A stretch of 64,000 bases of DNA from Phymorhynchus buccinoides (lineage: Eukaryota; Mollusca; Gastropoda; Neogastropoda; Raphitomidae), in NCBI GenBank assembly GCA_017654935.2, contig CM065699.1, forward strand, positions 45,959,743 through 46,023,742, given 5' to 3'. Under the pieces are notes generated by a model, which was given only the letters and a program-made list of their open reading frames with translations, was not told the DNA's origin and did not search any database. This document shows positions 1 to 11,192 of the stretch, in pieces. Both the position numbers and the translations under genes were made by a program. Position 1 is the stretch's first letter. The number at the start of each line of letters is the position of its first letter.

Positions 1-1117
1 AAGAGATCAACTCTTGGAAGAGGTACTTTGATTTTAGGAACATTGCGGACGATGTTTAAATCAAATTTTTGTTTTAAAGCAGGAGGAGCGCGATCAGACA
101 TTATTTTAAACATGAAAATGGCTTTGTTATATTCAAGTTTCCATTGTAGAGGCAGTATTCCTAGGTGCTGATAGTCCGTATGAGTAATGGACGATGATTT
201 CAGAAGGATCAACTTAAGACCACGCTGTACAAACTAAATAAAGGTTTTAGATTCTTTCCACTAGCTGAATCCCATAGTGTAGAAGCATAGTTAATATGTG
301 ATTGGATATAAGAATTGAAAAACAATTTACGGCTGTCGAAATCAAGAAAATGTTTAATTCTGGAAAGCTTATGGGAATTTTTTGGAATTTTGACACCTCG
401 CTTTGACCACATAAAGCAGACAGGGAAGTGATCACTAGCGCCGTACGTAGGTGAACATGTCTCTATTATAGTGTTAGTTGAAGATGAGTAGATATGATCT
501 ATAAGCGTTTGGGCGGTGGCACTGACTCTTGTCGGTTTATCAATTAGTTGTGAAAGATTGAAGGATTCATACGTTTCTAGCCACGTTTTGTGCGGTTTTA
601 GTAAATCAATATTAAAATCGCCCAAAAGCAGAGTTTCATAACTAAAGGATGACGCTTCTTCCATCATTAAAGTGAACCTATCAATCCAGTCAGAGCGTTC
701 AGCAGGATTTCTATAGATGAAGCTTATGAAAACTGGTTTTGATTGTTTGAATAGTAATTCAATCCATATGGATTCTACGCCATGGTTTACAAGAGATGAA
801 ATTTCCTTGAAATGCAAACTTTCATGGATGTAAACAATCAAACCAGTTTCTTTAGTTTTAGTTGGGTCTTTACGAATGAAATGATAACCTGGTATATTCA
901 ATTCGGAGTCAGAAATTTGATTTGATAATCTTGTCTCAGCAAAACCAAATATATGAAAGTTTTTGCCGTTATTAAATAAAATATCAGATACATCACTAAC
1001 TTTATTTAGTAGGTGATTAATGTTAAGAAAACCTACTCTAAGGCCATCCGCTGACGGCCAGTTATCAAGAGTACGCGTGCTAGACATATTACAAGGTGAG
1101 AAACAATCCTTTAACAC
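1..1117 (-). mobile_element. Internally deleted CR1/L2-like non-LTR retrotransposon (endonuclease joined to RT C-terminal tail)
   Basis: A 302-codon frame at 1117-209 begins with an APE-type endonuclease: GFAETRL, LLLGDFNID and SDHFPV are the expected catalytic-site motifs. After residue ~250 (KNSHK) it jumps straight into the post-RT tail (LSRIKHFLDFDSRKLFFNSY..INYASTLWD). The whole reverse transcriptase palm is therefore missing. The tail leaves frame near 225-209 and resumes in another frame down to base 1 (LKLILLKSSS..HLGILPL..YNKAIFMFKIMS), running off the window. The tail resembles the fragments at 5585 and 41784. In an intact element the frame would continue through RT. The nick/target activity cannot be completed without it, so this is a dead copy. 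The clade assignment rests on tail similarity only. Confidence 0.85.
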
Positions 1118-1378
1118 AATAGACTATAAAACAAAATATCATTCACAAAAATGCAACAATTTATAAACAGAGACTGCAAATGCAAATCGAATGCAAATAA
1201 ATCAAACTGAAGAAACCAATATCATATGCCAAGCAAAAGGGGAATAACTTGAAAAAACAGTATCATTATTTCAATTTCAAATTTAAACACAGACGATGGG
1301 TACCGAGATTTTGATCGAAAATCAGTCACATTTACATTGGTCTGGCATTATATTGTGGCACACCAAAGGGCTTGCATC

Positions 1379-1590
1379 CGTACACACACACACACATGCA
1401 TGCACGAACACACACACACACACACATGCACGCACGAACACACACACACACACACACATGCACGCACGAACACACACACACACGCATGTATGTGCACGCG
1501 CACACGCACACATGCACTCCTATATATATACACACAAACACACGCAGAGAGAGAGGGAGAGAGAGTGAGTGAGACTCAGAGGGAGGGGGT
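1379..1590. repeat. CA-rich then GA-rich microsatellite
   Basis: CA dinucleotides interspersed with ATGCACGCACGAA variants run from 1379 to about 1530 and are followed by GAGAGA from about 1546. All open frames here encode only His/Thr or Cys/Val repeats and are artefacts. Confidence 0.95.
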
Positions 1591-1892
1591 GAAAGTGGGG
1601 GGAAAAAGGAAGGAGAGTGTAGATCATGCGCACACACAAACATACATGTATGTATATGTTTTTGTATACATGTATCATATTGTAATTCGTATGCATTCAA
1701 TTTTTGAAGAAAAATAAGATAATTTCCTTCAGCTTTGTATTTAACTGATCTAAGATGATTCATTTCTTATCTTAATGTATAATAATTAATATACATCCTC
1801 TGTAGAGTCTGTTCCATTTTTAAGAGCTTTTAAACCAAAAGTGGGTGGGGTGGGTGGGGGGCTTAGAGATTATATATCAATATTTTTTGTTG

Positions 1893-2085
<193 letters not shown>

Positions 2086-2934
2086 GCACAACCTAGATAA
2101 TAACCGTTATTCCCTAGATCAGTCACATGTATTCTGATTTGAGCATTTGATCACAATGTCAATGGTGAATGGACTTTTAAAACCCAGTTTGAACAATGAC
2201 TTTCTTTTCTAAATGAACAGAAAAAGGTGAGTAAAATCAGTAAATAGCCGTCGCAAGAAAACTCTCAAAGCTCATTCATGCCTCTTTCATAGAGTTTACA
2301 TAAACAACTCTAATACTGTGACAGTCCAATCGTCCTTCACTCCCCTTGCAGTCAGGTTGGTGACCCTAAACGCTCGTGTGAAACGGATAAAAATAGCACT
2401 CACCACCCCAGACGACGGCGTTTTAGAGGGATTTCCAAGCGACAAAACCGGAGACCCAACCTTTCTCACCCGCTGTCTGAGGCCAAATGTTGGCACGCGT
2501 CGCGAAAAAACTGGGCCTGAAAACGCCAGCATGATGCAATGACGAGGTCGAGCAAGCATTGCAAAAGCAGAGTAGACTTACTAAGTCTACCCACGTGGTT
2601 TTGCCATCTTTTGAATAATGGCTGCCCCCACGAACCGAGTCCAAAGATCACAGTTTTGAAAGTTCCAGTCCATTAGTTTAATCTTTGAACTGGATTTCAT
2701 CCTTTGATTATTAAACATGACAAAGTTTAATCTTACCTTATTCTTGACAGGATTCCAGTAGTCTTTCTGTACGATTTATGCGAAAAATTAGCGTTCTTGT
2801 ATCTGTACTTCGCAAACGAGAAGGGCAAGTTATTTTTTCGTCTGCCTTCGTTCAGTATAAGGGAGATAATGGTGATGAATTGTGAGGATTTTATTTATGA
2901 GCGTTACTTCCCATTGACCGAAAATATATATTAT

Positions 2935-2938
<4 letters not shown>

Positions 2939-2984
<46 letters not shown>

Positions 2985-3044
2985 AAACTAGTATAGCAAA
3001 CTACATCTGGGTCACCACTCACACATACACACCGAGACACACAC

Positions 3045-3083
<39 letters not shown>

Positions 3084-3085
3084 AT
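2939..3085. repeat. CT tract, GT tract and GA tract
   Basis: (CT)n at 2939-2969 followed by (GT)n, about 50 bases of other sequence, then (GA)n at 3047-3082. The paired CT and GA tracts could form a local inverted repeat. No gene is seen between 1120 and 3600. Confidence 0.9.
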
Positions 3086-3350
3086 GAACATTTTTTTTAT
3101 TTCGCAAGGACTGAGATTTTAGGTCAAGCCTATTGTTCCAAGAGAGAGACAAAGACAGAGAGAGATATATGTTCCATGGGTTTCAAATCATAATAAAACA
3201 CGAGTCTCCAATTCAGATGAAGTCTCTTAAAACACAGATAAGAAATTCTACTAAACTAGGAAAAAGTAACACGTGTACCAGTTCACTGGACACGAGCGTC
3301 GAAAAATCAAAGGGCCCAGATGGCATTGGTGGTCGGATTTTAAGTTCTTA

Positions 3351-3351
<1 letters not shown>

Positions 3352-3388
<37 letters not shown>

Positions 3389-3500
3389 CGGTGTGTGTGT
3401 GTGTGTGCGTGTGTGTGTGTGTGTGTGCGCGTGTGCGTGTGTGTGCGTGTGTGTGTGCGCGCGCGCGCGTTCGCGTTCGCGCGTGTGTGTGTCAGTGAGA
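3352..3500. repeat. GT/GC alternating microsatellite
   Basis: (GT)n with GCGCGC interruptions, an alternating purine-pyrimidine tract of about 145 bases. Confidence 0.9.
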
Positions 3501-3579
3501 ATGCGTGCGCGGATGCATGTGTGTGTGAGGTCGTGTGCGAGATAAGTGTCTTGCTCTTTTGTTCCTTTAGAATAATACT

Positions 3580-3636
3580 GTATTACTGAATTTCTCCGAG
3601 GTTTGGAGATAGTAAAGTATACTTGAACTTGAACTG
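3580..3636 (+). mobile_element. LINE-type 3' end fragment
   Basis: A short stretch with TTTGGAGATAGTAAAGTATA followed by the repeated motif CTTGAACTTGAACT. Repeated short motifs of this kind terminate many invertebrate non-LTR elements. No coding part is attached. Confidence 0.45.
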
Positions 3637-3780
3637 TAGGCCCTACAATGGTTCCTGGGTTTCTTAAAGAGAGTGACATATTAGAGGAATGTTTTATTGT
3701 GTTCTTGCTCACAGTCATTTAAAAAAAGAAAAAGAAACAAAAATAAAATAAAAATACCTTTGGTAATTTTCAACAAGCTA

Positions 3781-5095
3781 CTACTTGTCCTTTTCAACCT
3801 TGTCTGACTGGCTGTGGTGGGAGCTGTTGGTGTTGTCCACTGAGCTGTCATTTGTGGGGTGAGTACTGTTCAGGAGGGGACTGTAGATAGGGGGCAAGTC
3901 GGTGTTGAGACTTGGCCTCCTTTCCCTTACATCTATGGCTTCTTTGATTTTTCTTTTAGTGAATTGTGTCTCAGTTGAGATGATGGTGGTTTGAAGCTTT
4001 CTAACTTTGTTGGTATGGTGGGTAGTTGTTAAATGTTCATAAAATGCAGAGGAAGCTCTGGAAGAATGTTCTTTCAGCCTGGTTTTTAGTGGCCTGCCAG
4101 TCTCTCCAATATAGTCCCCATTACACTCCTCACACTGTATATGGTACACAACACCGCTCTTCTTCTCTGTTTCCGTCTTGTTACTCTTGTTAACTGTGAC
4201 CTGATGGAGTTTACAGGTTGATGCAATAACTGAACGCCATGTTGGATAAAAGTTCGTGAGAAGCGTTCCGATGTCCCTTTCACATGCGGCATGCTGATGG
4301 TGGTGGACTTTCTTTCAGTGGGTTGTTTTTGTTTTTGTCTCTTTTCTTTCCTGGGGCGTTAAATATCCAGGGCGGGTAACCATTGGCCCGGAGCGCTGTC
4401 TTGACATGACGTTCTTCTTTCAGTCTGCTCTTTTCCGTAGTGCAATTGGTTTTAGCTCTGTGTAGGAGGGTTCTGGCAACTGAACGTTTGTGTTATAGAG
4501 GGTGGTTTGACTGGAAGTGCAGGATTGGTCAGTATGGGTCGGTTTGCGGTGTACAGTTGTTTCCATTGTTCCTTCTTTGCTTTTGTGAACTCTAACATCA
4601 AGGAAGGGGATTTGTTGATCTTCTTCCGATTCACCTGTGAACTGGATGTTGGGGTTGATGGAGTTCAGGTGTTCAGTGAAGTTATCCCTCTCTGATGCTG
4701 ATATGCTGCTGAAGGTGTCATCCACATACCTCTACCAAAGAGAGGGTGGATTGCACTCCGACCCGAGGGCTTCTTTTTCAAAATGTTCCATGAACAAATT
4801 GGCCACGACTGGTGATAAGGAAAGACGGGGTAAAAAGCCCGGCCCATGGGCGGGTAAGAAGCCCATGCCAATTTTCTCATGAAAAGAAGAACATTTCAGT
4901 CAAATTTTGCCCATGAGACGAACGCTAGTACATTAACACTCGTCTCATGAGCAAAATTTGACTGAAATTTGCTTCACTGATTTCATGAAATAATTGGCAT
5001 GGGCTTCTTACCCGCCCATGGGCTTTTTACCCCGTCTTACCCTACTGGTGAGCCCAATGGCAGCTCCCTGAGTCTGCTGGTAGTATTATCCTTTG
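3781..5095 (-). mobile_element. Penelope-like retroelement fragment (RT then GIY-YIG), broken
   Basis: Read on the minus strand, the order is reverse transcriptase (5095-4420), linker (about 4292-4150) and GIY-YIG endonuclease (4149-3781), the normal order in Penelope-like elements. In the RT, SPVVANLFMEHFE is followed by the catalytic YVDD motif at 4728-4717, then FTGESEEDQQIPFLDV. The endonuclease has MYHIQCEECNGDYIGETGRP and an Arg/Glu-His stretch typical of the family. It is inactive: a TAG stop at 4734-4732 lies two codons before YVDD, the frame shifts between RT and endonuclease, the 5' part is absent, and a MITE splits the SPV motif. Confidence 0.88.
4816..5043. mobile_element. Palindromic hAT-like MITE nested in the Penelope RT
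   Basis: The ends are long inverted repeats (AGACGGGGTAAAAAGCC... and its complement) around a second inverted pair, ATTTTGCCCATGAGACGA/TCGTCTCATGAGCAAAAT. The 8-bp sequence ACTGGTGA occurs exactly at 4808-4815 and again at 5044-5051. Both are the same SPV codons of the host RT, so this is a target-site duplication. An 8-bp duplication and TAGGG-like termini fit the hAT superfamily. No transposase is encoded. A second copy is at 53851-54068. Confidence 0.88.
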
Positions 5096-5217
5096 TACAT
5101 GAAGTAGGTGCTTGTAAGGCACAGTTCAAGGAGGGAAACAACAAGAACTACAATAACAATAAACTAAAACTATTTAAAAGTATATGAAATACAGGACAGG
5201 AAAGTAGTGGACAAAGG

Positions 5218-5264
5218 GTGGAGGGTGGGAAGAGGAGGAGGGGAGGGGGGGGGGGGGTGAAGGG
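5218..5264 (+). repeat. G-rich purine tract
   Basis: GGAGGGTGGGAAGAGGAGGAGG followed by about 17 G residues and GAAGGGGG. Several G-runs of three or more make a G-quadruplex possible on the plus strand. Confidence 0.7.
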
Positions 5265-5527
5265 GGAAGTCCATAAACTCAAGAAGGAAAACGAAAGGAT
5301 TTTCCTTTGCAATGTTGTTTGTATCTGGCATTTTTGCAGCGTACAGCCCCTCTGCTGGTCCACTGGGCCATGACTGACTCATGAAAGGCAACTCTTTCAG
5401 GTTGTCCTTGTCACTGAAGTTACCTAACTTACATTTTCAGGACAACCAAAGGGACATAACCAGGGCTTGGCCTTACTTCTCTTCCCTGTACTGCTTCTGG
5501 CTTCTTTCATCTTTCCAATATTACAGT

Positions 5528-5528
<1 letters not shown>

Positions 5529-5585
<57 letters not shown>
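5529..5585. repeat. (CT)n microsatellite
   Basis: Uninterrupted CT repeat directly abutting the 5' edge of a truncated LINE fragment. Confidence 0.97.
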
Positions 5586-5589
<4 letters not shown>

Positions 5590-6372
5590 GCAGTCCTCCT
5601 AAAATCGTCTTCTCTAACTTTTCAAGATTACATCGCAATAAAAATGTTACCTCTTACAGACAAACTTCAATACAACAAAGCTGTCATGATGTTTAGAATA
5701 ATCAATGGTTTTGCACCTCCAACATTAATTAAAAAGTTTCCAATCAACCAATCTAGATATACTAACAATATTGTTATTCCAAAACCTAGAACTGATCTTT
5801 TCAAAACAAGCTTAACATACTCAGGTGGTACTCTTTGGAATTCCTTAACAACTAATCTTAAGCAGAAAAGCAGCATTACTTCTTTCAAAAACGCGTATCA
5901 AAATATTCTATTTCAGAGATTAAAAGAAAACATGTGAATGATGATATTTATGATTGCTGATTTTGTTATAAAATGTGATAACATATATGTGTTTGATACT
6001 TTTGTATGATATAACTTGATTTGTTTATTACTATCTTACTATTACTGATAATGATGAGGAGTGTTATCCGTTGCTGTTTTTATGTTTGCATGATGTGACT
6101 TTTTTTTCTTTTTTTTCCCTGTACTTTAAATTCCAAAATGTCCCCATCCTTATCCCCCTCTGTGCCTCTTCCCCCCATCCTCCCTCCCTTTTATTCTCAT
6201 TTCTGCATGTACATATATTATTTAGCTTTCAAACCGATTGCCAACAAACCGGGGGGAGGTGGAGCGCAAGCGCATGGACAAGGTGGATGGATAGGTTAAA
6301 TTACACTTTATAATTGTTATTTTTAACCATAATCATAGTCAACAATAAAAAATCTATGAATGAATGAAAACA
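5585..6372 (+). mobile_element. 5'-truncated LINE, C-terminal coding tail plus 3' UTR
   Basis: Translation from 5586 gives KAVLLKSSSLTFQDY..MLPLTDKLQYNKAVMMFRII..PPTLIKKFP..RTDLFKTSLTYSGGTLWNSL, ending with TGA at 5935-5937. This is the region after the reverse transcriptase in CR1/L2-type elements and is similar to the tails at 1-417 and 41784-42238. The following non-coding 430 bases end in AATAAAAAATCTATGAATGAATGAAA, and a (TGAA)n terminus suits the L2/CR1 group. The copy lacks endonuclease and RT. Confidence 0.8.
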
Positions 6373-7329
6373 TGATGTGAATTGAAAGGAGACAACAAAA
6401 AGACACAAAAAATGCAACCATGTTTGGGGTCGGATCAGCCAGTCATGGAAGAGGGGGAGAGGGTAGTTCCAAGTGGTCAGTTGGGGTGGAGTGAGGGGTC
6501 TGCCTCCCAGAAGCTGATGATAATTTGAATGTAAAAGATGCAATCAAGGCTTCTCATGAGAAAATAAGCTAAACCTATAGCATGGGAAACTACATTTATC
6601 CCTATTTTGCTTTTTCCCCCTTTTTTTTCTGAGGGGGTGGAACCCCTGTAACCCCTCTCAAATCCATATTTGATGTAATACCCAAGTCCAAAGACATGTA
6701 ACAATATAGCAACACTGAGGCCTATGCATCAAAGAAAAGGAAAGGAAACATATCTGAGCCATCTAAACTTCATATCACATTGTATCAAGTCTTTGTTTGG
6801 TGATGGTTGAGCTTAAGAAAAGCCCAAACCATAAAAGAACAAACTTACTAAAATCACTCGTATCTATAAGCAAGAAGTGTACTTTTCTACAGTACTCCCC
6901 GTTTATAGTAAACTCGATCGTTATAAGCAATTTCGGTTACAGTAAAGGAAAGCACTGGTTCCCGGCCAAAGGTCTACTGTTTTATTACTAAATAGTAAAT
7001 AGTCCTCGGATAGTAGCAACTCAGTTTTAATTTTTTAAAAACTGCTATAGTAAAGTCACTTTTGGTTCCCCACAGGACTGGCTCCTCGGTTACAATAAGA
7101 AAAATTGTCCTCTTGGTGACCTTTGTAAATACGTCACCAATGTATGCGTCACAGTCTCACCACTCCCTCCACCCACCCATTGTAGCAACTGGTTTATAAT
7201 ATATAAAAAAAACCAAAACTCCTATAGTAAAGTCATTTGTGGTTCCTCCTCGGTTACAATAAAAAATGTGTCCTCTTCGTGACCTTTTTAAATACGTCAT
7301 CAATGCATATGTTACAGTCTCACTACTCC

Positions 7330-7336
<7 letters not shown>

Positions 7337-7371
<35 letters not shown>

Positions 7372-7387
7372 TCTCTCTCTCCCCTCC

Positions 7388-7472
<85 letters not shown>

Positions 7473-7498
7473 CCTTTCTCTCTCTTTGTCTCTCTGTT
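7337..7498. repeat. (CT)n microsatellite
   Basis: CT repeat with rare CCTCCC and TG interruptions, about 160 bases. Ser/Leu and Arg/Glu frames over it are artefacts. Confidence 0.97.
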
Positions 7499-7597
7499 TT
7501 TACAAATTCTTGTTTAAAGTGAACTTTATTATTTAAACTGTAGATAAAAGAGAGATCGTGCATAAAGTTTGTTAAACAAAATTTTTTTGATTACACT

Positions 7598-7940
7598 GCG
7601 CGATGGCGCTGCGGTAGAACGGGCGATACAGTTGATAGCTTGGGCACGAAACACGTGACTATTCGCCACGAATTTCTTTCATGAAACTCATAATGACAAA
7701 CTAACATTACATTGGCTGCTACTAGGTTTGTACCCGCTCTACCACAGCGCCCTCGCATGGCAGAAATGGCGAACTAAGTTGACCATTTCCGCCCACAATC
7801 TTCATTTGCAATTCATTACATACAATTGAGAACTGTCCGGTCATTGGCTGCAATTAAATTTGTATCTGTTTTACTGCAGCGCCCTCACACAGAGGAAAAG
7901 GCGAGCTAAGTCGACAATTGAGCCCACACTCTCATTATTT
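7598..7940. repeat. tRNA-like inverted and tandem repeat cluster
   Basis: GGCGCTGCGGTAGAACGGGC at about 7605 (+) recurs inverted in two tandem ~125-bp units (about 7712-7830 and 7840-7940), each with the complement of GGCGCTGTGGTAGAGCGGG. The GGTAGAGCGG core resembles a tRNA A box, so the units may be SINE heads. No complete tRNA fold is evident. Confidence 0.45.
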
Positions 7941-8133
7941 AGTGGAAAAAAATGAATCGGGAAAACTATATATAGCATCATGAAAATGCGATAATTTATT
8001 GCAGGCATGATAATCTATTATTAGGCATAATGTCTGTAGGCATAATGTCTGGTGAGCATGGTGACCATAGGCATAATGTCTGTAGGCGAAGTGTCCATAG
8101 GCGAAATGTCCGCCGGCAAACTGTCCGGTCACG

Positions 8134-8190
8134 GTGTGTGCGTGCGTGTGTGTGTGTGTGCGTGCGCGCACGCACGTGCGTGTGCATGCA
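8134..8190. repeat. GT/GC microsatellite
   Basis: GTGTGCGTGCGTGTG followed by CGCGCACGCACG, a short alternating tract. Confidence 0.85.
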
Positions 8191-8240
8191 TGAATAGATT
8201 CAAAGGCCATTCTGGAAGTTAGAGGTTGTACACTATACAC

Positions 8241-8773
8241 AGGTTTGGGGAAATCTGTGAATCAGATTTAGTGGCGGGAGGTAGGCGTGGCTATGTCTAA
8301 TAAAATTGTCATCAAAACAGAGTTACATACTAAAGGCTTAAAAATTGCAAATCTAAATGATAAAATAACATCTTTTCAAAAACCCAGTATCCGAGGGGAG
8401 CCCTTTACAACCATTCGGTTCACGGATGCTGGTGCCTCCAGTCTGCTGAAGCCTGGGTATCCCCCTGCGAGGGGAGGCAAGGTTATCATGTCATGAACTG
8501 GTGCGTGAGGCGCGAAGTGCTACAGGGTGGACTCCTGTTAAAAGCCGTGTCGTTGGATGGTTTACGCCTCCACACGCCTAGTGGGATCTGACATTAACGG
8601 GCAAGCTGAACGCTTGAGAGCCTGGTGATGCTTGCTAAAGCCCGGGGCCAGGTGACTGGAGGGAATTGCACAGAACATTATGTTATTGGACATAATGTAT
8701 GCTAATGTATGCTTAACAGATGTTTTCATGATTAAACATGTACCGCCACGCCTACCTCCCAAACCTGTGCCCA
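8241..8773. repeat. Inverted-repeat-bounded segment
   Basis: ACAGGTTTGGG plus GGAGGTAGGCGTGGC on the left (8241-8292, split by 27 extra bases) appears inverted at 8745-8773 as GCCACGCCTACCTCCCAAAC. The interior has no recognisable coding sequence. It lies inside the larger TA-flanked element. Confidence 0.45.
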
Positions 8774-9584
8774 TAAATGGCCAAACATGTACTGTAGTTC
8801 TGTAGTCCATTTAGGGTAAATCATTTTAATAATGTTTGCTATGCTTTATTGATGTATTTTACAAATTTGATGTTGCTTTACTATGAATAATAAATGTGTT
8901 GAAATGTGAATCATGGTCTGGACTACATTATTTAGAGCCCCACTTACCTGGCGGGATAGCGCCAAGCAAGTGCGGCATGAGTTGTCGTCTCATAAATGCT
9001 TTTACAGCTAGTTTTGTTTTGTGCACAGGGAAATATACCATGTATAAACCCAATCACCTTTTTGGACCTCAAACCATACGAGGAAGGGGTGGGATGGGTT
9101 TATTTTCAGTATTTTACGTTAGCTTTGACTTTGAAAAACGTCCTCGGATAAGATAAAAAATATCATCAAAACATTACTATATCCGAACATCATTTATAAG
9201 AAAAACCTGTTATAACAAAGGAAACTTCTTGCTCCCCTGGACTTTACTATAAGCGGGGTGTACTGTACTTATATGGCAGGTCTAGCTCAGACATTATTTC
9301 ATGGTTAATTGAACACATCATTATTGGAAATCAAACCAGGCCATGTTACTGTTAAATATTGTGATACAAAATCAGTTATAATTGATGACACTTGTTCAAA
9401 ACAAATAAGTCAATATCACTATCATCCACCTAATAAAACAAAGCATACCAAATTCTACCAATTATCTAAAATTTCAAAACGTGAGTGTAAGTCAGTCTTG
9501 TCTGACTAGCCATGGCTTCCAGATACAAAGGAGGCAATTACTATTCTGGATGACTGAACATAGTGTTAAATGTAAAGAATTCTT

Positions 9585-9690
9585 GCCCAAAGTATCCCCA
9601 CTCTCTTGGACAAAGAGATTGTAGACAGCTGGTGCTGGGAAGGTCCCCAAAGGTCAAATAATCATTTTTGATGCAGTACTAGTAAGAGCC
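9585..9690. repeat. Dispersed repeat, shared with 43276-43430
   Basis: The stretch containing CAGCTGGTGCTGGGAAGG and TCCCCAAAGGTCAA matches the sequence at about 43355-43390 (CAGCTAGCTGGTGTTGGGGA and so on). Both are preceded by a similar CTCTTGGACAAAG/CTCTCGGCCAAAG segment. The family is unclassified. Confidence 0.5.
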
Positions 9691-9691
9691 A

Positions 9692-10490
9692 GTGCAAATA
9701 CATCCGAGTTTGCGATTCAATATAATTCCTAAAAGATTAACAATTTACCATGATTTGCCATCTCAAGATTCAAAATGTGACATAGAACATGAATCGAATG
9801 TAAACCTACCTTCGAGAACAACGAATAAACCAGTGAAACCATGCAGGCCCTCAGCTCTAATGAGCGCTTTCAATTTCAATCACATTAACTCACATTATAT
9901 TAGTAACTTAACAGAAGTTTGTATTTTGTGTGTATCGTCTGTACTTTTTTTCTTCAAGGCTGTGGAAGTGGTGGGATTGTGTAGAACGTAAGGGGAGGGG
10001 CGATAGATCCAGAATTGGGGTGCAACTGATTTTTTTTAAATGACAAAAGTCACAGGGGGCATATGGGGAAAGGGGGGAGGCAGAAGATATGGATAAGGGG
10101 GCAGTATTTGTTAGGTCTCGTACTCATGCATTTAAGAACAGCCATAATATTAATATCAGATTTTAAAAAAATCAATGTAAATTATTGCATGAAAAAATGG
10201 AGCCTTTGAACCCCCCTCTCGCTCGCTCTGTCTCTCTGCTTCATTGTGGGGGGAGCATGTCTGGGCCCCCCCCCCCCCCTCCTATGTACCAGGAGAAGGG
10301 TGGATCAGCGGCCCCTCTCCCCGTTTTTCTATGTTATTGATAGAATATACCTACAACTTTTGAGGAGATTTTCTGCAACGGTTTCCAGGGTGTTGTGAGG
10401 TCAGAAACAAAGCAACAGCAAAGAAGCTACAAAAATATCGCAATACCTACCTCAGCATTCTGGAAGGAAGTAGAGGGCTGATAGCAATTT
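9692..10490. other. Non-coding stretch, nothing recognised
   Basis: AT-rich sequence with a poly-C run near 10266. The open frames are short, lack family motifs, and look like chance. Confidence 0.6.
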
Positions 10491-10494
10491 GAAA

Positions 10495-10635
10495 ACAATG
10501 CAACTGTGTCCATATAATCAAAGAATGAAATAGTGAGGCCAAGAGAGGGGATAACGAAATTGAACAAGGGGTGAATACTCTCTTACTAATTAACTCCCCT
10601 GCACCAAAGTTGATTACGATACCAATCACCTAGCA
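10495..10635. mobile_element. MITE fragment (ATTAACTCCC family)
   Basis: AATAGTGAGGCCAAGAG ... TTAACTCCCCTGCACCAAAG ... ACCAATCACCTAG is a half-copy of the palindromic element at 15365-15575. A third copy is at 62396-62505. Confidence 0.65.
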
Positions 10636-10717
10636 GTGTGTGGGTCAGAACCAAAGTGAGACAAACAAAGCATGTGTCCCTACAATACAAGCTATATTAT
10701 ATTTAGGTTTAAAATGA

Positions 10718-10721
<4 letters not shown>

Positions 10722-10759
<38 letters not shown>

Positions 10760-10810
10760 TCTCTTTGGCTTGCTGGCTTGCTCGAATGTTGGGGGGGGGG
10801 GGGGGGGGGC
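10722..10810. repeat. (CT)n tract and poly-G run
   Basis: CT repeat 10722-10765, then about 20 consecutive G residues at 10790-10810. Confidence 0.9.
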
Positions 10811-10969
10811 AGGAACACATGTCCCCCCCCTCCTCTGAGCCAGAGGGGGAAGCTGCTCCCCCCGGCTGTTCCTACGCCACTGTCTATAATACAAGGCATG
10901 CAATAAAGTATGTTGAGAATCATTGTCTTGCTGTTGTGACAGCCTGAGATAATCTTACAATCACACACA

Positions 10970-11192
10970 TAAAAGGTCGGTAAATGGTCGGAAATACGCC
11001 ATAAATTCGACGTTGGCAAATGGTCGGATTTCCGACTTCGGCAATCCGACGGTCAACCACCGGTATTTCGACGTCGGCTAATGGTTGGATTGCCGACCGT
11101 CGGCGATCCGACCATGAACCGCCGGATTTTCGACGTCGGCAATTGGTCGTATATCCGACGGTCGGCAATCCGACCATTAGCCGCCATGCAGT
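10970..11192. repeat. ~62-bp tandem repeat rich in CGACGTCGGC palindromes
   Basis: Three diverged units begin near 11009, 11071 and 11132, each with TTCGACGTCGGC..ATGGTCGGATT followed by CCGAC..TCGGCAATCCGACC. GTCGG and CCGAC alternate throughout, so each unit can fold on itself. Both flanks are AT-rich, so the CpG content is locally exceptional. The short frames over it carry no recognised protein motif. Confidence 0.75.

Larger units (their letters stand above)
6890..9265. mobile_element. TA-flanked non-autonomous DNA transposon (pogo/Tc1-mariner type)
   Basis: The left end CAGTACTCCCCGTTTATAGT and the right end, read inward as CAGTACACCCCGCTTATAGT, are inverted repeats. Both are flanked by TA (6888-6889 and 9266-9267), as expected for Tc1/mariner-type insertion. 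The 2.4-kb interior has no transposase frame. It holds a ~165-bp tandem duplication (about 7048-7335), a CT tract and tRNA-like repeats. The ends could alternatively belong to two different copies. Confidence 0.6.
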
